Under the pieces are notes generated by a model that searched no databases, was not told the DNA's origin, and saw only the letters and a list, made by a program, of their open reading frames with translations. A program made the translations under genes and the position numbers. Shown piece after piece: positions 55,469 to 64,000 of a stretch of 64,000 bases of DNA. Origin of the DNA: Solimonas sp041659605 (GTDB lineage Bacteria > Pseudomonadota > Gammaproteobacteria > Nevskiales > Nevskiaceae); contig JBAZXW010000016.1 of assembly GCA_041659605.1 (NCBI GenBank), positions 1 to 64,000 on the forward strand. The letters run 5' to 3'. The first letter of the stretch is position 1; every line of letters starts with the position of its first letter.

Positions 55469-55821
55469 TCCTCGCGGCGGCGATCGATCTCGATGCCCAC
55501 CGACTTCACGCCGGCCACCGCGCCCGGCTTGGTCAGCGCCAAGCGCAGGGCCTGGATCGGAAACTCCTCGAACAGCCGGCGCGCGACGCGCTCGGCCAGC
55601 GTTTCGAGCAGGGCCGGCTGCTCAGCCTCGGCCAGCTTCACCACCGCCTCGCTGACCGCCGCGTAGTCGACGGCGTCGCGCACGCGATCGCTGCTCGCCG
55701 CTTCGCGCGTGTCCACGGCCATCTCCAGGTCGAACAGCAGCGGGCGCTTGAGCTGCCGCTCCCAGGCATGGATGCCGACGATGGTTTCGACTTCGAGCCC
55801 GCGGATAAAGACCTTGTCCAT
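55447..55821 (-). CDS. folB: Dihydroneopterin aldolase (FolB)
   Basis: 124 aa. It cleaves dihydroneopterin to 6-hydroxymethyl-dihydropterin in folate synthesis. Motifs: FIRGLEVETIVGIHAWERQLKRPLLFDLEMAVDT, AVDYAAVSEAVVKLAEAEQPALLETLAERVARRL and the catalytic Lys in LTKPGAVAGVKSVGIEIDR. The length is as expected. It is 9 bp from the tsaD stop, on the same strand, so tsaD-folB form a leftward operon; the 3' end overlaps gmhB by 22 bp on the other strand. Confidence 0.95.
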   Translation of the reverse strand: MDKVFIRGLEVETIVGIHAWERQLKRPLLFDLEMAVDTREAASSDRVRDAVDYAAVSEAVVKLAEAEQPALLETLAERVARRLFEEFPIQALRLALTKPGAVAGVKSVGIEIDRRREDYAVCGR

Positions 55822-55830
55822 CGCAATTCC

Positions 55831-56877
55831 TCAAGCCGCGACACGCGGCGGCAGCAGATTGGCGAGCGCCCAGCGCGGCGTGGTGAACAGCTTGCCGCCG
55901 GCACTCTTGCCGTCACCGCGCCGCACCCAACCGGTGTAGGCGATCATCGCCGCGTTGTCGGTGCAGAACTCGTGCCGCGGAAAGTGCAGCGCGACATTGC
56001 GCCGGTGGGCGAAGTCCTGCAGCTTTTCGCGCAAGCGCCGATTGGCGCCGACGCCGCCGGCGACGACCACGCGCCGCAGGCCCGCAGCTTCCAGCGCGCG
56101 GCCGACCTTGATCACCAGCGTATCGGCGACCGCCTCCTGGAAGGCCTGCGCCAGATCGGCCTTGTCCTGCTCGGAAGCGCCGGCCGGCAGTGCAGTCAGC
56201 ACCGCCGTCTTGAGTCCGCTGAAACTGAACTCCAGCCCGGGCCGGTCCGTCATCGGCCGCGGGAAGCGGAAGCGGCCCTCCCGCCCCTGCTCCGCCAGTT
56301 GCGCCAGATGCGGGCCGCCGGGATAGGGCAGGCCGAGCAGCTTGGCGGTCTTGTCGAAGGCCTCACCGACCGCATCGTCCAGGCTCTCGCCGAGCAGTTC
56401 GTAGGCGCCGTAGCCGCGCACCGCGACCAGCATCGTGTGTCCGCCGGAGACGAGCAGGGCCAGGAACGGGAAGTCCGGCGCCGGCGTTTCCAGCATCGGC
56501 GCGAGCAGGTGGGCTTCCATGTGATGCACCGGAATCAGCGGAATCCCCAGCGCGGTTGACAAGCCGGCGGCGACCGCCGCGCCGACCATCAGCGCGCCGA
56601 TCAGCCCTGGCCCGGCGGTATAGGCCACGCCGCCCAGATCGGCCGCGTCGATGCCGGCGTCTAGAAAGGCTGTCCGCACCAGCCCGCTGATCCGCTGCAC
56701 ATGGTCGCGGGATGCCAGTTCCGGCACCACGCCGCCATACTCGGCATGCAATCGGACCTGGCTGTGCAACGCGTGCGCGAGCAGGCCGCGCCGGCCGCAA
56801 TAGACGGCGACGGCTGTTTCGTCGCAGGAGGTTTCGATGCCGAGAATAGGCTTGGGCATCGCCGATGGAACTGACAT
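55831..56877 (-). CDS. tsaD: tRNA N6-adenosine threonylcarbamoyltransferase (TsaD)
   Basis: 348 aa. Catalytic subunit for t6A37 on ANN-decoding tRNAs. Signature motifs: LGIETSCDETAVAVY, YGGVVPELASRDHV, AYTAGPGLIGALMVG, PVHHMEAHLLAPM (the His-x-x-x-His iron site), LLVSGGHTMLV, GEAFDKTAKLLGLPYPGG and VVAGGVGANRRLR, with a C-terminal DNAAMIAYTG. The ATG at 56877 or 56859 are both possible (MSVPSAMPKPILGIETS); 56859 is the more conserved. It is divergent from rpsU across about 116 bp, a conserved gammaproteobacterial arrangement. Confidence 0.97.
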   Translation of the reverse strand: MSVPSAMPKPILGIETSCDETAVAVYCGRRGLLAHALHSQVRLHAEYGGVVPELASRDHVQRISGLVRTAFLDAGIDAADLGGVAYTAGPGLIGALMVGAAVAAGLSTALGIPLIPVHHMEAHLLAPMLETPAPDFPFLALLVSGGHTMLVAVRGYGAYELLGESLDDAVGEAFDKTAKLLGLPYPGGPHLAQLAEQGREGRFRFPRPMTDRPGLEFSFSGLKTAVLTALPAGASEQDKADLAQAFQEAVADTLVIKVGRALEAAGLRRVVVAGGVGANRRLREKLQDFAHRRNVALHFPRHEFCTDNAAMIAYTGWVRRGDGKSAGGKLFTTPRWALANLLPPRVAA

Positions 56878-56907
56878 GCCGCCATTCTACGGGGGCCAGC
56901 AGAGGGA

Positions 56908-56936
56908 TTGCGCATGCTCCCTGGTCTCGTTAGAAT
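56908..56936 (+). promoter_or_regulatory. Sigma-70 promoter of rpsU
   Basis: TTGCGC (56908-56913) and TAGAAT (56931-56936) are separated by exactly 17 bp, ending 57 bp before the rpsU ATG. It lies in the tsaD-rpsU divergent gap and is the main promoter of the macromolecular synthesis operon. Confidence 0.75.
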
Positions 56937-56993
56937 CGCGGCCCTTTTTGGGCTTTACCAGCCCTCAAATCCGTTTAACGAGAGTGAGTCTCC

Positions 56994-57209
56994 ATGCCTT
57001 CTGTCCGCGTTCGTGATAACGAACCCTTCGAGGTTGCGGTCCGCCGCTTCAAGCGTACCTGCGAAAAGGCCGGCACCCTGACCGACCTGCGCAAGCACGA
57101 GTACTTCGAAAAGCCGAGCCAGGAGCGCAAGCGCAAGCGTGCCGCCGCGGTCAAGCGCCAGGCCAAGAAGGTCCAGCGCGAGTCCAACCGCCGCGTGCGG
57201 ATGTATTGA
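56994..57209 (+). CDS. rpsU: 30S ribosomal protein bS21
   Basis: 71 aa: MPSVRVRDNEPFEVAVRRFKRTCEKAG is the classic S21 start, with a basic tail (RKRKRAAAVKRQAKKVQRESNRRVRMY). It helps initiation on the small subunit. It opens the rpsU-yqeY-dnaG-rpoD group, the usual arrangement in gammaproteobacteria with a yqeY gene inserted. AACGAGAGTGAG lies just before the ATG. Confidence 0.98.
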   Translation: MPSVRVRDNEPFEVAVRRFKRTCEKAGTLTDLRKHEYFEKPSQERKRKRAAAVKRQAKKVQRESNRRVRMY

Positions 57210-57219
57210 ACCTGCACCC

Positions 57220-57275
57220 GGGCGCTCCACATAGCGCCCTCGGTGTGTAGCAGACGCGGCCACGGGCCGCGTTTT
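57220..57275 (+). terminator. Hairpins between rpsU and yqeY (attenuator)
   Basis: First, GGGCGCT-CCACAT-AGCGCCC at 57220-57239. Second, ACGCGGCC-ACG-GGCCGCGT at 57254-57272 followed by TTTTGC. The second has the form of a weak intrinsic terminator and may lower dnaG/rpoD expression relative to rpsU, as known for the E. coli rpsU-dnaG gap. Confidence 0.6.
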
Positions 57276-57292
57276 GCGTTGGAGGCCCCCAA

Positions 57293-57739
57293 ATGTCCGA
57301 TCTGAAGAACCGAATCGCCGAAGACGTCAAAACCGCGATGCGTGCCGGCGAGAAGCTGCGCCTGTCCGTGCTGCGCATGCTGCAGGCCGAACTCAAGCAG
57401 CGCGAGGTGGTCGACGCGATCGAGCTGACCGACGCAGTGGTCGAAGCCGCCGTCGAGAAGATGGTCAAGCAGCGCCGCGACTCCGAATCGCAGTTCCGCG
57501 CCGGCAACCGCGCCGATCTCGCCGACAAGGAAGCCGCCGAGATCGTCCTGCTGATGGGCTACCTGCCGCAGCAGATGACCGAAGCCGAGCTGGCCGGACT
57601 GATCGACCAGGCCATCGCCGAAACCGGCGCCACTGGCGGCAAGGACATGGGCAAGGTCATGGGCTGGATCAAACCCAAGGCCCAGGGCCGCACCGACATG
57701 GGCAGGCTGTCCGGGCTGATCAAGGCAAAGCTCGCGTAG
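57293..57739 (+). CDS. yqeY: GatB/YqeY domain protein
   Basis: 148 aa. The whole length matches the YqeY family: LKNRIAEDVKTAMRAGEKLRLSVLRMLQAELKQREV, RRDSESQFRAGNRADLADKEAAEIVLLMGYLPQQM, and the GatB tail TGGKDMGKVMGWIKPKAQGR with TDMGRLSGLIKAKLA. The family resembles the tRNA-binding tail of GatB; the function of the free protein is not settled. It sits between rpsU and dnaG as in many beta- and gammaproteobacteria. Its TAG stop is inside the inverted repeat starting at 57736. Confidence 0.95.
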   Translation: MSDLKNRIAEDVKTAMRAGEKLRLSVLRMLQAELKQREVVDAIELTDAVVEAAVEKMVKQRRDSESQFRAGNRADLADKEAAEIVLLMGYLPQQMTEAELAGLIDQAIAETGATGGKDMGKVMGWIKPKAQGRTDMGRLSGLIKAKLA

Positions 57740-57803
57740 GGCGGGCCACGCCCGCCATCGGCCGCAGATCCGCGACCATTTCGGCGGCCGCGGGCCGCCC
57801 TAC
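57736..57803. repeat. GTAGGGCGG...CCGCCCTAC inverted repeat (REP-like)
   Basis: Ends GTAGGGCGGGC (57736) and GGGCCGCCCTAC (to 57803); an inner GGGCGGGC-CAC-GCCCGCC hairpin lies at the left. It fills the yqeY-dnaG gap within the operon, ends about 9 bp before the dnaG GTG, and supplies the yqeY stop codon. It belongs to the same GTAG...CTAC design as the elements at 3309 and 41694. Confidence 0.75.
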
Positions 57804-57812
57804 AATCACGTC

Positions 57813-59567
57813 GTGTCCGGCCGCATTCCCGACAGCTTCATCCACGATCTGCTCGCGCGCACCGACATCGCCGAGCTGATCGGCGCGCGCGTCGAGCTCA
57901 AGCGCGCCGGCAGGGAGCTGCGCGGGCTGTCGCCGTTCACGAACGAGAAGTCGCCCTCGTTCTTCGTCTCGCCGCAGAAGCAGATGTTCTTCGACTTCAG
58001 CTCCGGCAAGAACGGCAACGCGATCGGCTTTCTGATGGAATACGACCGCCTGTCCTTCATCGAGGCGGTCGAGGAACTGGCCAAGCGCGCCGGCATAGAA
58101 GTGCCGCGCGAAGGGGGTTTCGAGCAGCGCGTCGTCATGGACGGGCCGCTCGACGCGCTGGCCGCGGCGCAGCGCTTCTTCCGCGAGCAGCTGCGCCATG
58201 CCCCGCAGGCGATCGAATACCTGAAGAAGCGCGGCCTCAGCAGCGAAACCGCGAAAAAATTCGGCGTCGGCTACGCGCCGGATAGCTGGGATGCGCTGAC
58301 CAAATTCCTCCAGGACACGAAGCACGCCATCGATGCCGGCCTGCTGATCCCGAAGGATTCCGGGAGCGCCTACGACCGCTTCCGCAACCGCATCATGTTC
58401 CCGATCCGCGACACCCGCGGGCGGGTGATCGGCTTCGGCGGCCGCACGCTCGGCGACGACCCGGCCAAGTACCTCAATTCGCCGGAAACGCCGCTGTTCC
58501 ACAAGGGGCGCAACCTCTACGGACTGTACGAGGCGCGGCAGGCTACCAGCGGCGCGATTCCCTATCTCGTCGTCGTCGAAGGCTATGTCGACGCGGTGAT
58601 GTTGGCGCAGTTCGGCATCACCGAGGCCGTCGCGACGCTCGGCACGGCGACGACCCGCGAACATCTGCAGCTGCTGTTCAAATCGACCAGCAAGGTCGTG
58701 TTCTGCTTCGACGGCGACCGCGCCGGGCGCGCCGCCGCCTGGCGCGCGCTCGACCAGGCGCTGCCCGAGATCAACGAAGGCCGCGAATGTGTGTTCATGT
58801 TCCTGCCCGACGGGCACGACCCCGACACGCTGGTGCAGGAGATCGGCACGGAAGCGTTTCGCGCGCGCATCCAGCAGGCGCTGCCGCTGTCGCAGTTCCT
58901 GCTCGGCGAGCTGTCGCGGCAGGTCAACCTGGGCGCCCTCGAAGGGCGTGCGCGCTTGCTCGCATTGGCGCGGCCGCACCTGGACAAACTGCGCGAAGGC
59001 CCGCTGCGCACCTTGATGCTCGATGAGTTGGCGCGTCTGGCGCGCATGGGCCGCGCCGATGTCGAGCTTGCGCTGCGCCGTGCGGACGCCCCAGCCGAGG
59101 GGGCTCCAGCCGATACGGCGCGCGCCTCTGCCGCGCCCGTGCCGGGTGCGAGCCGGCCGGTGCGCCGGCTGATGCAGCTGCTGCTGGAACGTCCGGACCT
59201 GGCCGAGAGCGTCGACAACCTGCAGCTGCTGACCCAGGCTGACGTACCCGGCATCGAGGTGTTGATCGAAGCTCTGGACTTCTTCCACGCGCATCCGCAG
59301 GCGCGCGCGGCGCAGCTGGTCGAGGCCTGGAAGGACAGCGCCAAGGGGCGCGCGGTCAACCGGCTGTTTACCGAAGGCGCGCTCGGACTGGACGACGCGG
59401 CCGTCGAACCGGAGTTCCGCGAAGCCATTCAGCGGTTGACGTTCCGCGCGCTCGAAACCGAAGCCGCCCGCCTGCTGGCCGAATCGGCGCACCGCGAACT
59501 CAGCGCGGCGGAAATGGAAATCATCCGCTCGTTCCATGCGACGCGGCCGGCGCGATCGCGCCGCTGA
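57813..59567 (+). CDS. dnaG: DNA primase DnaG with degenerate zinc-binding domain
   Basis: 584 aa primase that makes RNA primers for replication. The RNA-polymerase/TOPRIM core is intact: GRVIGFGGRTLGDDPAKYLNSPETPLFHKGRNLYGLYEA, with VVVEGYVDAVMLAQFG and VFCFDGDRAGRAAAW (acidic TOPRIM residues). The C-terminal DnaB-interaction region is Arg/Ala-rich and somewhat short. The N-terminal zinc motif CPFH...CFGC reads SPFT...DFSS: ungapped against E. coli DnaG, Cys40, His43, Cys61 and Cys64 become Ser, Thr, Asp and Ser. The start is a GTG at 57813 giving MSGRIPDSFIHDLLARTDI, well aligned with other DnaG N-termini. Confidence 0.95.
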   Translation: MSGRIPDSFIHDLLARTDIAELIGARVELKRAGRELRGLSPFTNEKSPSFFVSPQKQMFFDFSSGKNGNAIGFLMEYDRLSFIEAVEELAKRAGIEVPREGGFEQRVVMDGPLDALAAAQRFFREQLRHAPQAIEYLKKRGLSSETAKKFGVGYAPDSWDALTKFLQDTKHAIDAGLLIPKDSGSAYDRFRNRIMFPIRDTRGRVIGFGGRTLGDDPAKYLNSPETPLFHKGRNLYGLYEARQATSGAIPYLVVVEGYVDAVMLAQFGITEAVATLGTATTREHLQLLFKSTSKVVFCFDGDRAGRAAAWRALDQALPEINEGRECVFMFLPDGHDPDTLVQEIGTEAFRARIQQALPLSQFLLGELSRQVNLGALEGRARLLALARPHLDKLREGPLRTLMLDELARLARMGRADVELALRRADAPAEGAPADTARASAAPVPGASRPVRRLMQLLLERPDLAESVDNLQLLTQADVPGIEVLIEALDFFHAHPQARAAQLVEAWKDSAKGRAVNRLFTEGALGLDDAAVEPEFREAIQRLTFRALETEAARLLAESAHRELSAAEMEIIRSFHATRPARSRR

Positions 59568-59603
59568 GGCCGGCGCCAAAATTCTTGCCCGGACAAATGT
59601 TTG

Positions 59604-59609
59604 TATAAT
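59604..59609 (+). promoter_or_regulatory. -10 box of an internal rpoD promoter
   Basis: A perfect TATAAT in the 87+ bp gap after dnaG, on the rpoD side. At 17 bp upstream only ATTCTT is found as a -35; TTGCCC lies at 13 bp, too close. It would start transcription near 59616, giving a 5' leader of about 114 nt to the start chosen for rpoD. Heat-shock or sigma-70 promoters inside dnaG/before rpoD are usual in this operon. Confidence 0.5.
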
Positions 59610-59729
59610 ACGGGGTTCCGCGCACCCGCCCCGCGACGCAACCCGAGTTTTTGCATGGCAACCAACAACCATTCTTCTGGCCATTCTTCCGGCAGTTCCG
59701 CAAGCAACGCCGAGAAAGGCGAGAAGGCA

Positions 59730-61583
<1,854 letters not shown>

Positions 61584-61594
61584 GCGCGTGCAGA

Positions 61595-61631
61595 AACGAG
61601 AAAGGCCCCGCGATGCGGGGCCTTTCTCGTT
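61595..61631. terminator. Bidirectional terminator after rpoD
   Basis: AACGAGAAAGGCCCCGC and its exact complement GCGGGGCCTTTCTCGTT flank a GAT loop: a 17-bp stem with A/T-rich outer ends, 12 bp after the rpoD stop, and before the stop of the convergent outer-membrane gene. It can terminate both strands. Confidence 0.9.
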
Positions 61632-61646
61632 ATGCGCAGCGGTGCG

Positions 61647-62252
61647 TCAGAACAGCAAGCGCACGCCCAGGCGCAGGTCGTCGAACTCGATCTCATCGTT
61701 GTCTTCGTCTTCCAACGACGTGAGCCGGTAGTCGGCGAACAGGCCGAACCCCGGCGAAATCGCCAGACCGGCGTCGACCAGCCATTCGACGCCGTCGGCC
61801 TCGTCGATGTCGATGTAGCCGACGCGCGCCCCCAGCGAGAACGCCTGCGAGAAATCGAAGCGTCCGCCGACATGCAGGCCGAATCCGGAGTCGGAATCGC
61901 TGTCGGTACCATCGTCCGTCTTGATGCGGATCGCCTCGGCCAGACCGAACCAGGTCATCGGCGCCTCGGCCGCAAACGCGAAACCGACGCCGCCGCGGAT
62001 CTGCTCGAAATCGGTATCCGAATCGTCGTAGTTCGAGGTCTGGTACTCGCCCGACAGGAAGATGCTGTCGGCGATCGCGAACATCCCCTTGACGCCATAA
62101 CCATTTCCGTCCTCGTCGAACGAACCGAAGCCCGGGACCGTGACTTCGACGCCCGCATCGACGTAATACAGATCGAGCTGATTGGTCTGCGCCGACGCCA
62201 CCACCGGCATTGCCAGCAGCGCGAGCGCCCACATCGCCTGTTTGATCTTCAT
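61647..62252 (-). CDS. Outer-membrane beta-barrel protein, paralogue A
   Basis: 201 aa. Signal peptide MKIKQAMWALALLAMPVVASAQ, then alternating amphipathic strands with acidic loops (SFDEDGNGYGVKG, KTDDGTDSDSDSGFG), ending in LGVRLLF, the C-terminal Phe of outer-membrane barrels. The blocks IADSIFLSGEYQTSNYDDSDTD, FGLAEAIRIK and ARVGYIDIDEADGVEWLVDAGLAISPGFGLFADYRL are shared with the upstream gene, so the two are tandem paralogues. Size suggests an 8-stranded small barrel (OmpW/OmpA-like size). Function unknown. It starts 38 bp after the paralogue's stop. Confidence 0.85.
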   Translation of the reverse strand: MKIKQAMWALALLAMPVVASAQTNQLDLYYVDAGVEVTVPGFGSFDEDGNGYGVKGMFAIADSIFLSGEYQTSNYDDSDTDFEQIRGGVGFAFAAEAPMTWFGLAEAIRIKTDDGTDSDSDSGFGLHVGGRFDFSQAFSLGARVGYIDIDEADGVEWLVDAGLAISPGFGLFADYRLTSLEDEDNDEIEFDDLRLGVRLLF

Positions 62253-62290
62253 CCTTCTCTCCTTTCCGTGGATTCGCTGCCGCAGCCGTA

Positions 62291-62941
62291 TCAGAAGCTG
62301 AAGCGCAGCCCGGTGCGCAGGTCCGAAGTCTTGAGACCCTGATCGTCCGCGTTCTCGATGTCGATCACGTGGTAATCGGCGTAGAGCGCGAAGCCGCGAT
62401 CGAGATTGAGCGCGATCCCGCCGAGATACTCGAAACCGTCGTAGTCGCCGATGTCCATGTAACCACCGCGCGCTTCCAGCGTCAGGAACTCGATCACGTC
62501 GAACTTGAGCCCGAGATGCGCCGCGAAGCCTGCTTCGTCGAGCGTCGCTGTGGCATCGCCCGACGAGAACCCGTAGTCGGCGTTGACGTATTCGAGCAGC
62601 ACGTACAGCGGAAGGGTGGAGTTGTAACCGACGCCGACGCGGGAAAGATCGACCGTGCCCTGAACGCTCGTGCCGTCGACGTCGAAGTCGTTCTCGGTGG
62701 CCTGATACTCGCCGGCGAAGAAGATGCTGTCAGTCAGCGACAGCGCGAGCTTCACGCCGAAGCCGTCGCCTTCCTCCGACTCCAGCGCTTCGGTCAGCGC
62801 CGGATCCTTGATCTCCAGCACGGAGTCCGGAATGTAATAGGCATCCAGGTAGTCCATGTTCGCCGCCTGCGCGGCAAACGGCGCTGCCAGCGTTACGGCA
62901 ATCGCTGCTGTTGTCCCGACCCCAATCCCGACCTGCCTCAT
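62291..62941 (-). CDS. Outer-membrane beta-barrel protein, paralogue B
   Basis: 216 aa. Signal peptide VGTTAAIAVTLAAPFAAQAA, then LTDSIFFAGEYQATENDFDV, LEYVNADYGFSSGDA and ARGGYMDIGDYDGFEYLGGIALNLDRGFALYADYHVI, ending LRTGLRFSF with C-terminal Phe. The arrangement of strands and the D-S-I-F-x-x-G-E-Y-Q and G-Y-x-D-I motifs match paralogue A. The ATG at 62941 is the only start preceding the signal peptide. It is the first gene of a two-gene leftward unit; the role is unknown (small porin or barrel). Confidence 0.85.
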   Translation of the reverse strand: MRQVGIGVGTTAAIAVTLAAPFAAQAANMDYLDAYYIPDSVLEIKDPALTEALESEEGDGFGVKLALSLTDSIFFAGEYQATENDFDVDGTSVQGTVDLSRVGVGYNSTLPLYVLLEYVNADYGFSSGDATATLDEAGFAAHLGLKFDVIEFLTLEARGGYMDIGDYDGFEYLGGIALNLDRGFALYADYHVIDIENADDQGLKTSDLRTGLRFSF

Positions 62942-63051
62942 TTGATCCTCCGGTCGCTCGTTATTCTGGAACCCGCCCGCGCGGGTCGCAGCGGAGTATA
63001 GCGACGACCTCGCGGCGGCGCAGTCGCTGCCCGCGCCGATCGTGCCCAACA

Positions 63052-63078
63052 AAAAAGGCACGATCAACGTGCCTTTTT
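63052..63078 (-). terminator. Terminator after the cytochrome c pair
   Basis: AAAAAGGCACG-ATCAA-CGTGCCTTTTT: a perfect 11-bp stem with an AT outer part and a 5-base loop, just downstream of the minus-strand cytochrome gene ending at 63097. The A and T ends make it active on either strand. Confidence 0.9.
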
Positions 63079-63096
63079 CTGCACCCCTGAGGCGGC

Positions 63097-63432
63097 TTAC
63101 TTCGCCGCTGCGGAGTGGATGCTCGGCGTGTACAGCGGGCTCGGCTGCTGTTCGAAGTACTGCGCCAGCGCCTTGATGTCGGCATCCGACAGCGCGGCGG
63201 CCTGCGGCTGCATCACCGGGTTCTTGCGGCCGCCGGAACGGTACTCCTTGAGCGCCTGCTCCAGGTAGCTCGCATACTGGCCGGCGAGGATCGGATACGT
63301 TGGCGCGATCGGCTTGGCGCCGCCCTCGCCGTGGCATGCGGTGCAGGTGGCGGCCTTTTCAGGCGCCGTGGTCTGTGCGCCGGCGGTGAACGACAGGCTG
63401 CCCAACAGAGCAGCAAGAACAATGCGCTTCAT
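63097..63432 (-). CDS. Small class I cytochrome c
   Basis: 111 aa. Signal peptide RIVLAALLGSLSFTAGAQ, haem c site CTACH in EKAATCTACHGEGGAKP (near residue 30), and a distal methionine in RKNPVMQPQAAALSDADIKALAQYFEQQ. The fold is the cytochrome c4/c553-like single-haem type, periplasmic electron carrier. It is the second of a pair with the gene upstream (10 bp gap). The two share the pattern S-D-x-D-I-x-x-x-A-x-F. Confidence 0.9.
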   Translation of the reverse strand: MKRIVLAALLGSLSFTAGAQTTAPEKAATCTACHGEGGAKPIAPTYPILAGQYASYLEQALKEYRSGGRKNPVMQPQAAALSDADIKALAQYFEQQPSPLYTPSIHSAAAK

Positions 63433-63442
63433 CGGGATGGCC

Positions 63443-63766
63443 TCAGTTGGCGTGGGCGGCGGACAGGAACGCAGCGACATCGGCGATGTCCTGATCCGAC
63501 AGGGTCGCCGCCTGCGCATGCATCGTCCCGTGCGGACGCTCGCCGGACTTGTAGGCCTTCAGCGCCGCGTCGAGATAGGCCGGCGACTGACCGCCGAGCT
63601 TGGGCACGCGGTAGGTCGGATAGGCGTTGTTGTATTTCGGAATGCCGTGGCACCCCATGCAAGTGCTGGCCTTGACGCGCCCGGCCTCGGTATTGCCTTC
63701 CGCAAAAGCGGCGGGCGCAAGGAACGTGGCGGCAAGGGCGAGAGCGCCCCAACGCGCATGCTTCAT
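63443..63766 (-). CDS. Small class I cytochrome c
   Basis: 107 aa. Signal peptide RWGALALAATFLAPAAFAE, haem site CMGCH in ASTCMGCHGIPKYNNAYPTY and a distal Met in RPHGTMHAQAATLSDQDIADVAAFLSA. It resembles c553-type cytochromes with the conserved I-P-x-Y-x-N-A-Y-P-T-Y loop. It starts the two-cytochrome leftward operon; both probably deliver electrons to a terminal oxidase or another periplasmic partner. No oxidase is in the window. Confidence 0.9.
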   Translation of the reverse strand: MKHARWGALALAATFLAPAAFAEGNTEAGRVKASTCMGCHGIPKYNNAYPTYRVPKLGGQSPAYLDAALKAYKSGERPHGTMHAQAATLSDQDIADVAAFLSAAHAN

Positions 63767-63930
63767 GACTGCAACTCCCGGAATCTCGTGGGTCTCGAAC
63801 GAGGGGCGCTATGTTCCGGGAATTGGCCGCCCGGGTCAACGCAGAGCGCGCGCTTGGCGTCGCGGACGCCATGCTACCCTCGCGCCATGAGCGCCCCCGA
63901 TCAACTCCGACTCCGCGCCCGTCCCCGCGC

Positions 63931-64000
63931 ATGAGCGCCGTCCTCAGGCCGCCGCTGGACGCGCCTGCCGCCCAGGAGGTGGCCGCGGTCGATCTGGGCT
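63931..64000 (+). CDS. ppx: Exopolyphosphatase N-terminus (Ppx/GppA family), 3' truncated
   Basis: Only about 23 codons are in the window: MSAVLRPPLDAPAAQEVAAVDLG. The last residues match the A-A-V-D-L-G-S-N-S-F-H start of the ASKHA fold of Ppx/GppA enzymes, which degrade polyphosphate or pppGpp. The ATG at 63931 is the better start; an in-frame ATG at 63871 would add 20 Pro/Arg-rich residues. A 15-codon reading frame (63887-63934) overlaps its start as ATGA and could be a leader peptide or chance. Confidence 0.6.
   Translation, partial: MSAVLRPPLDAPAAQEVAAVDLG

Noticed and set aside
59585..59609. TTGCCC-N13-TATAAT before rpoD, and the same 13-bp spacing before glyQ (48692-48716)
   Set aside because: A 13-bp spacer is too short for sigma-70; the match between the two sites is probably chance, so only the -10 boxes are listed.
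59655..59729. Longer RpoD start at 59655
   Set aside because: It cannot be excluded, but the added 25 residues are Ser/Asn-rich with AT-ending codons unlike the rest, and the shorter form aligns with other RpoD proteins.

Overview
The window is a GC-rich, densely packed chromosomal segment of a Gram-negative gammaproteobacterium. Support for this comes from the rpsU-yqeY-dnaG-rpoD macromolecular synthesis block, glyQ/glyS encoded as separate subunits, glnA followed at a distance by a DUF4124 gene and ntrBC, the ImuB/DnaE2 mutagenesis cassette, and outer-membrane beta-barrels ending in Phe. The gene mix (WS/DGAT wax-ester synthase, acyl-CoA enzymes, trehalose synthesis, sulfide oxidation) would suit a Nevskiales/Solimonas-like or related environmental lineage, but placement below class is a guess. 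No rRNA, tRNA, CRISPR array, insertion sequence or prophage was seen.

Layout. 1-3.3 kb: 3' end of imuB and dnaE2 (SOS translesion synthesis). 3.4-8.4 kb: hemD (minus), then a tight otsB - GH15 hydrolase - otsA trehalose cluster. 8.4-13.2 kb: typA, and a purT-phoD pair. 13.3-15.5 kb: pyruvate kinase and a glycerophosphodiester phosphodiesterase. 15.7-17.4 kb: a small membrane protein and an FG-GAP repeat exported protein. 17.5-28.1 kb: an eight-gene lipid operon on the minus strand (acyl-CoA dehydrogenase, saccharopine-dehydrogenase-like reductase, acyl-CoA ligase, two SDRs, WS/DGAT, esterase, thiolase) with a divergent AraC regulator. 28.2-29.4 kb: a DUF167 gene and a RHH/RelE toxin-antitoxin pair.

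29.4-39.2 kb is the most striking block. A BigR/SqrR-type ArsR repressor with the persulfide-sensing Cys pair leads a leftward operon (DUF442 phosphatase-like protein, DUF2892 protein, RND adaptor, RND pump). It faces a rightward set: type I sulfide:quinone oxidoreductase, a small exported protein, a mono-haem DUF3365 protein, an ETHE1-like persulfide dioxygenase and a CnoX-like thioredoxin. I read it as a sulfide/persulfide response unit that includes an RND efflux pump.

39.2-49.7 kb: an alpha/beta hydrolase, two small membrane proteins opposite an MmyB-like XRE regulator, ntrC-ntrB, a DUF4124 protein, glnA with a sigma-54 promoter, beta-carbonic anhydrase, a Kef-type antiporter and glyQ. 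49.8-54.9 kb: a secreted protein and katG sit between glyQ and glyS. 54.9-61.6 kb: gmhB (zinc ligands missing), folB, tsaD, then rpsU-yqeY-dnaG-rpoD, in which DnaG has lost all four zinc-finger ligands. 61.6-64 kb: two related outer-membrane proteins, two small cytochromes c and the start of an exopolyphosphatase gene.

GTAG...CTAC inverted repeats lie at three gene ends and supply the stop codons there.
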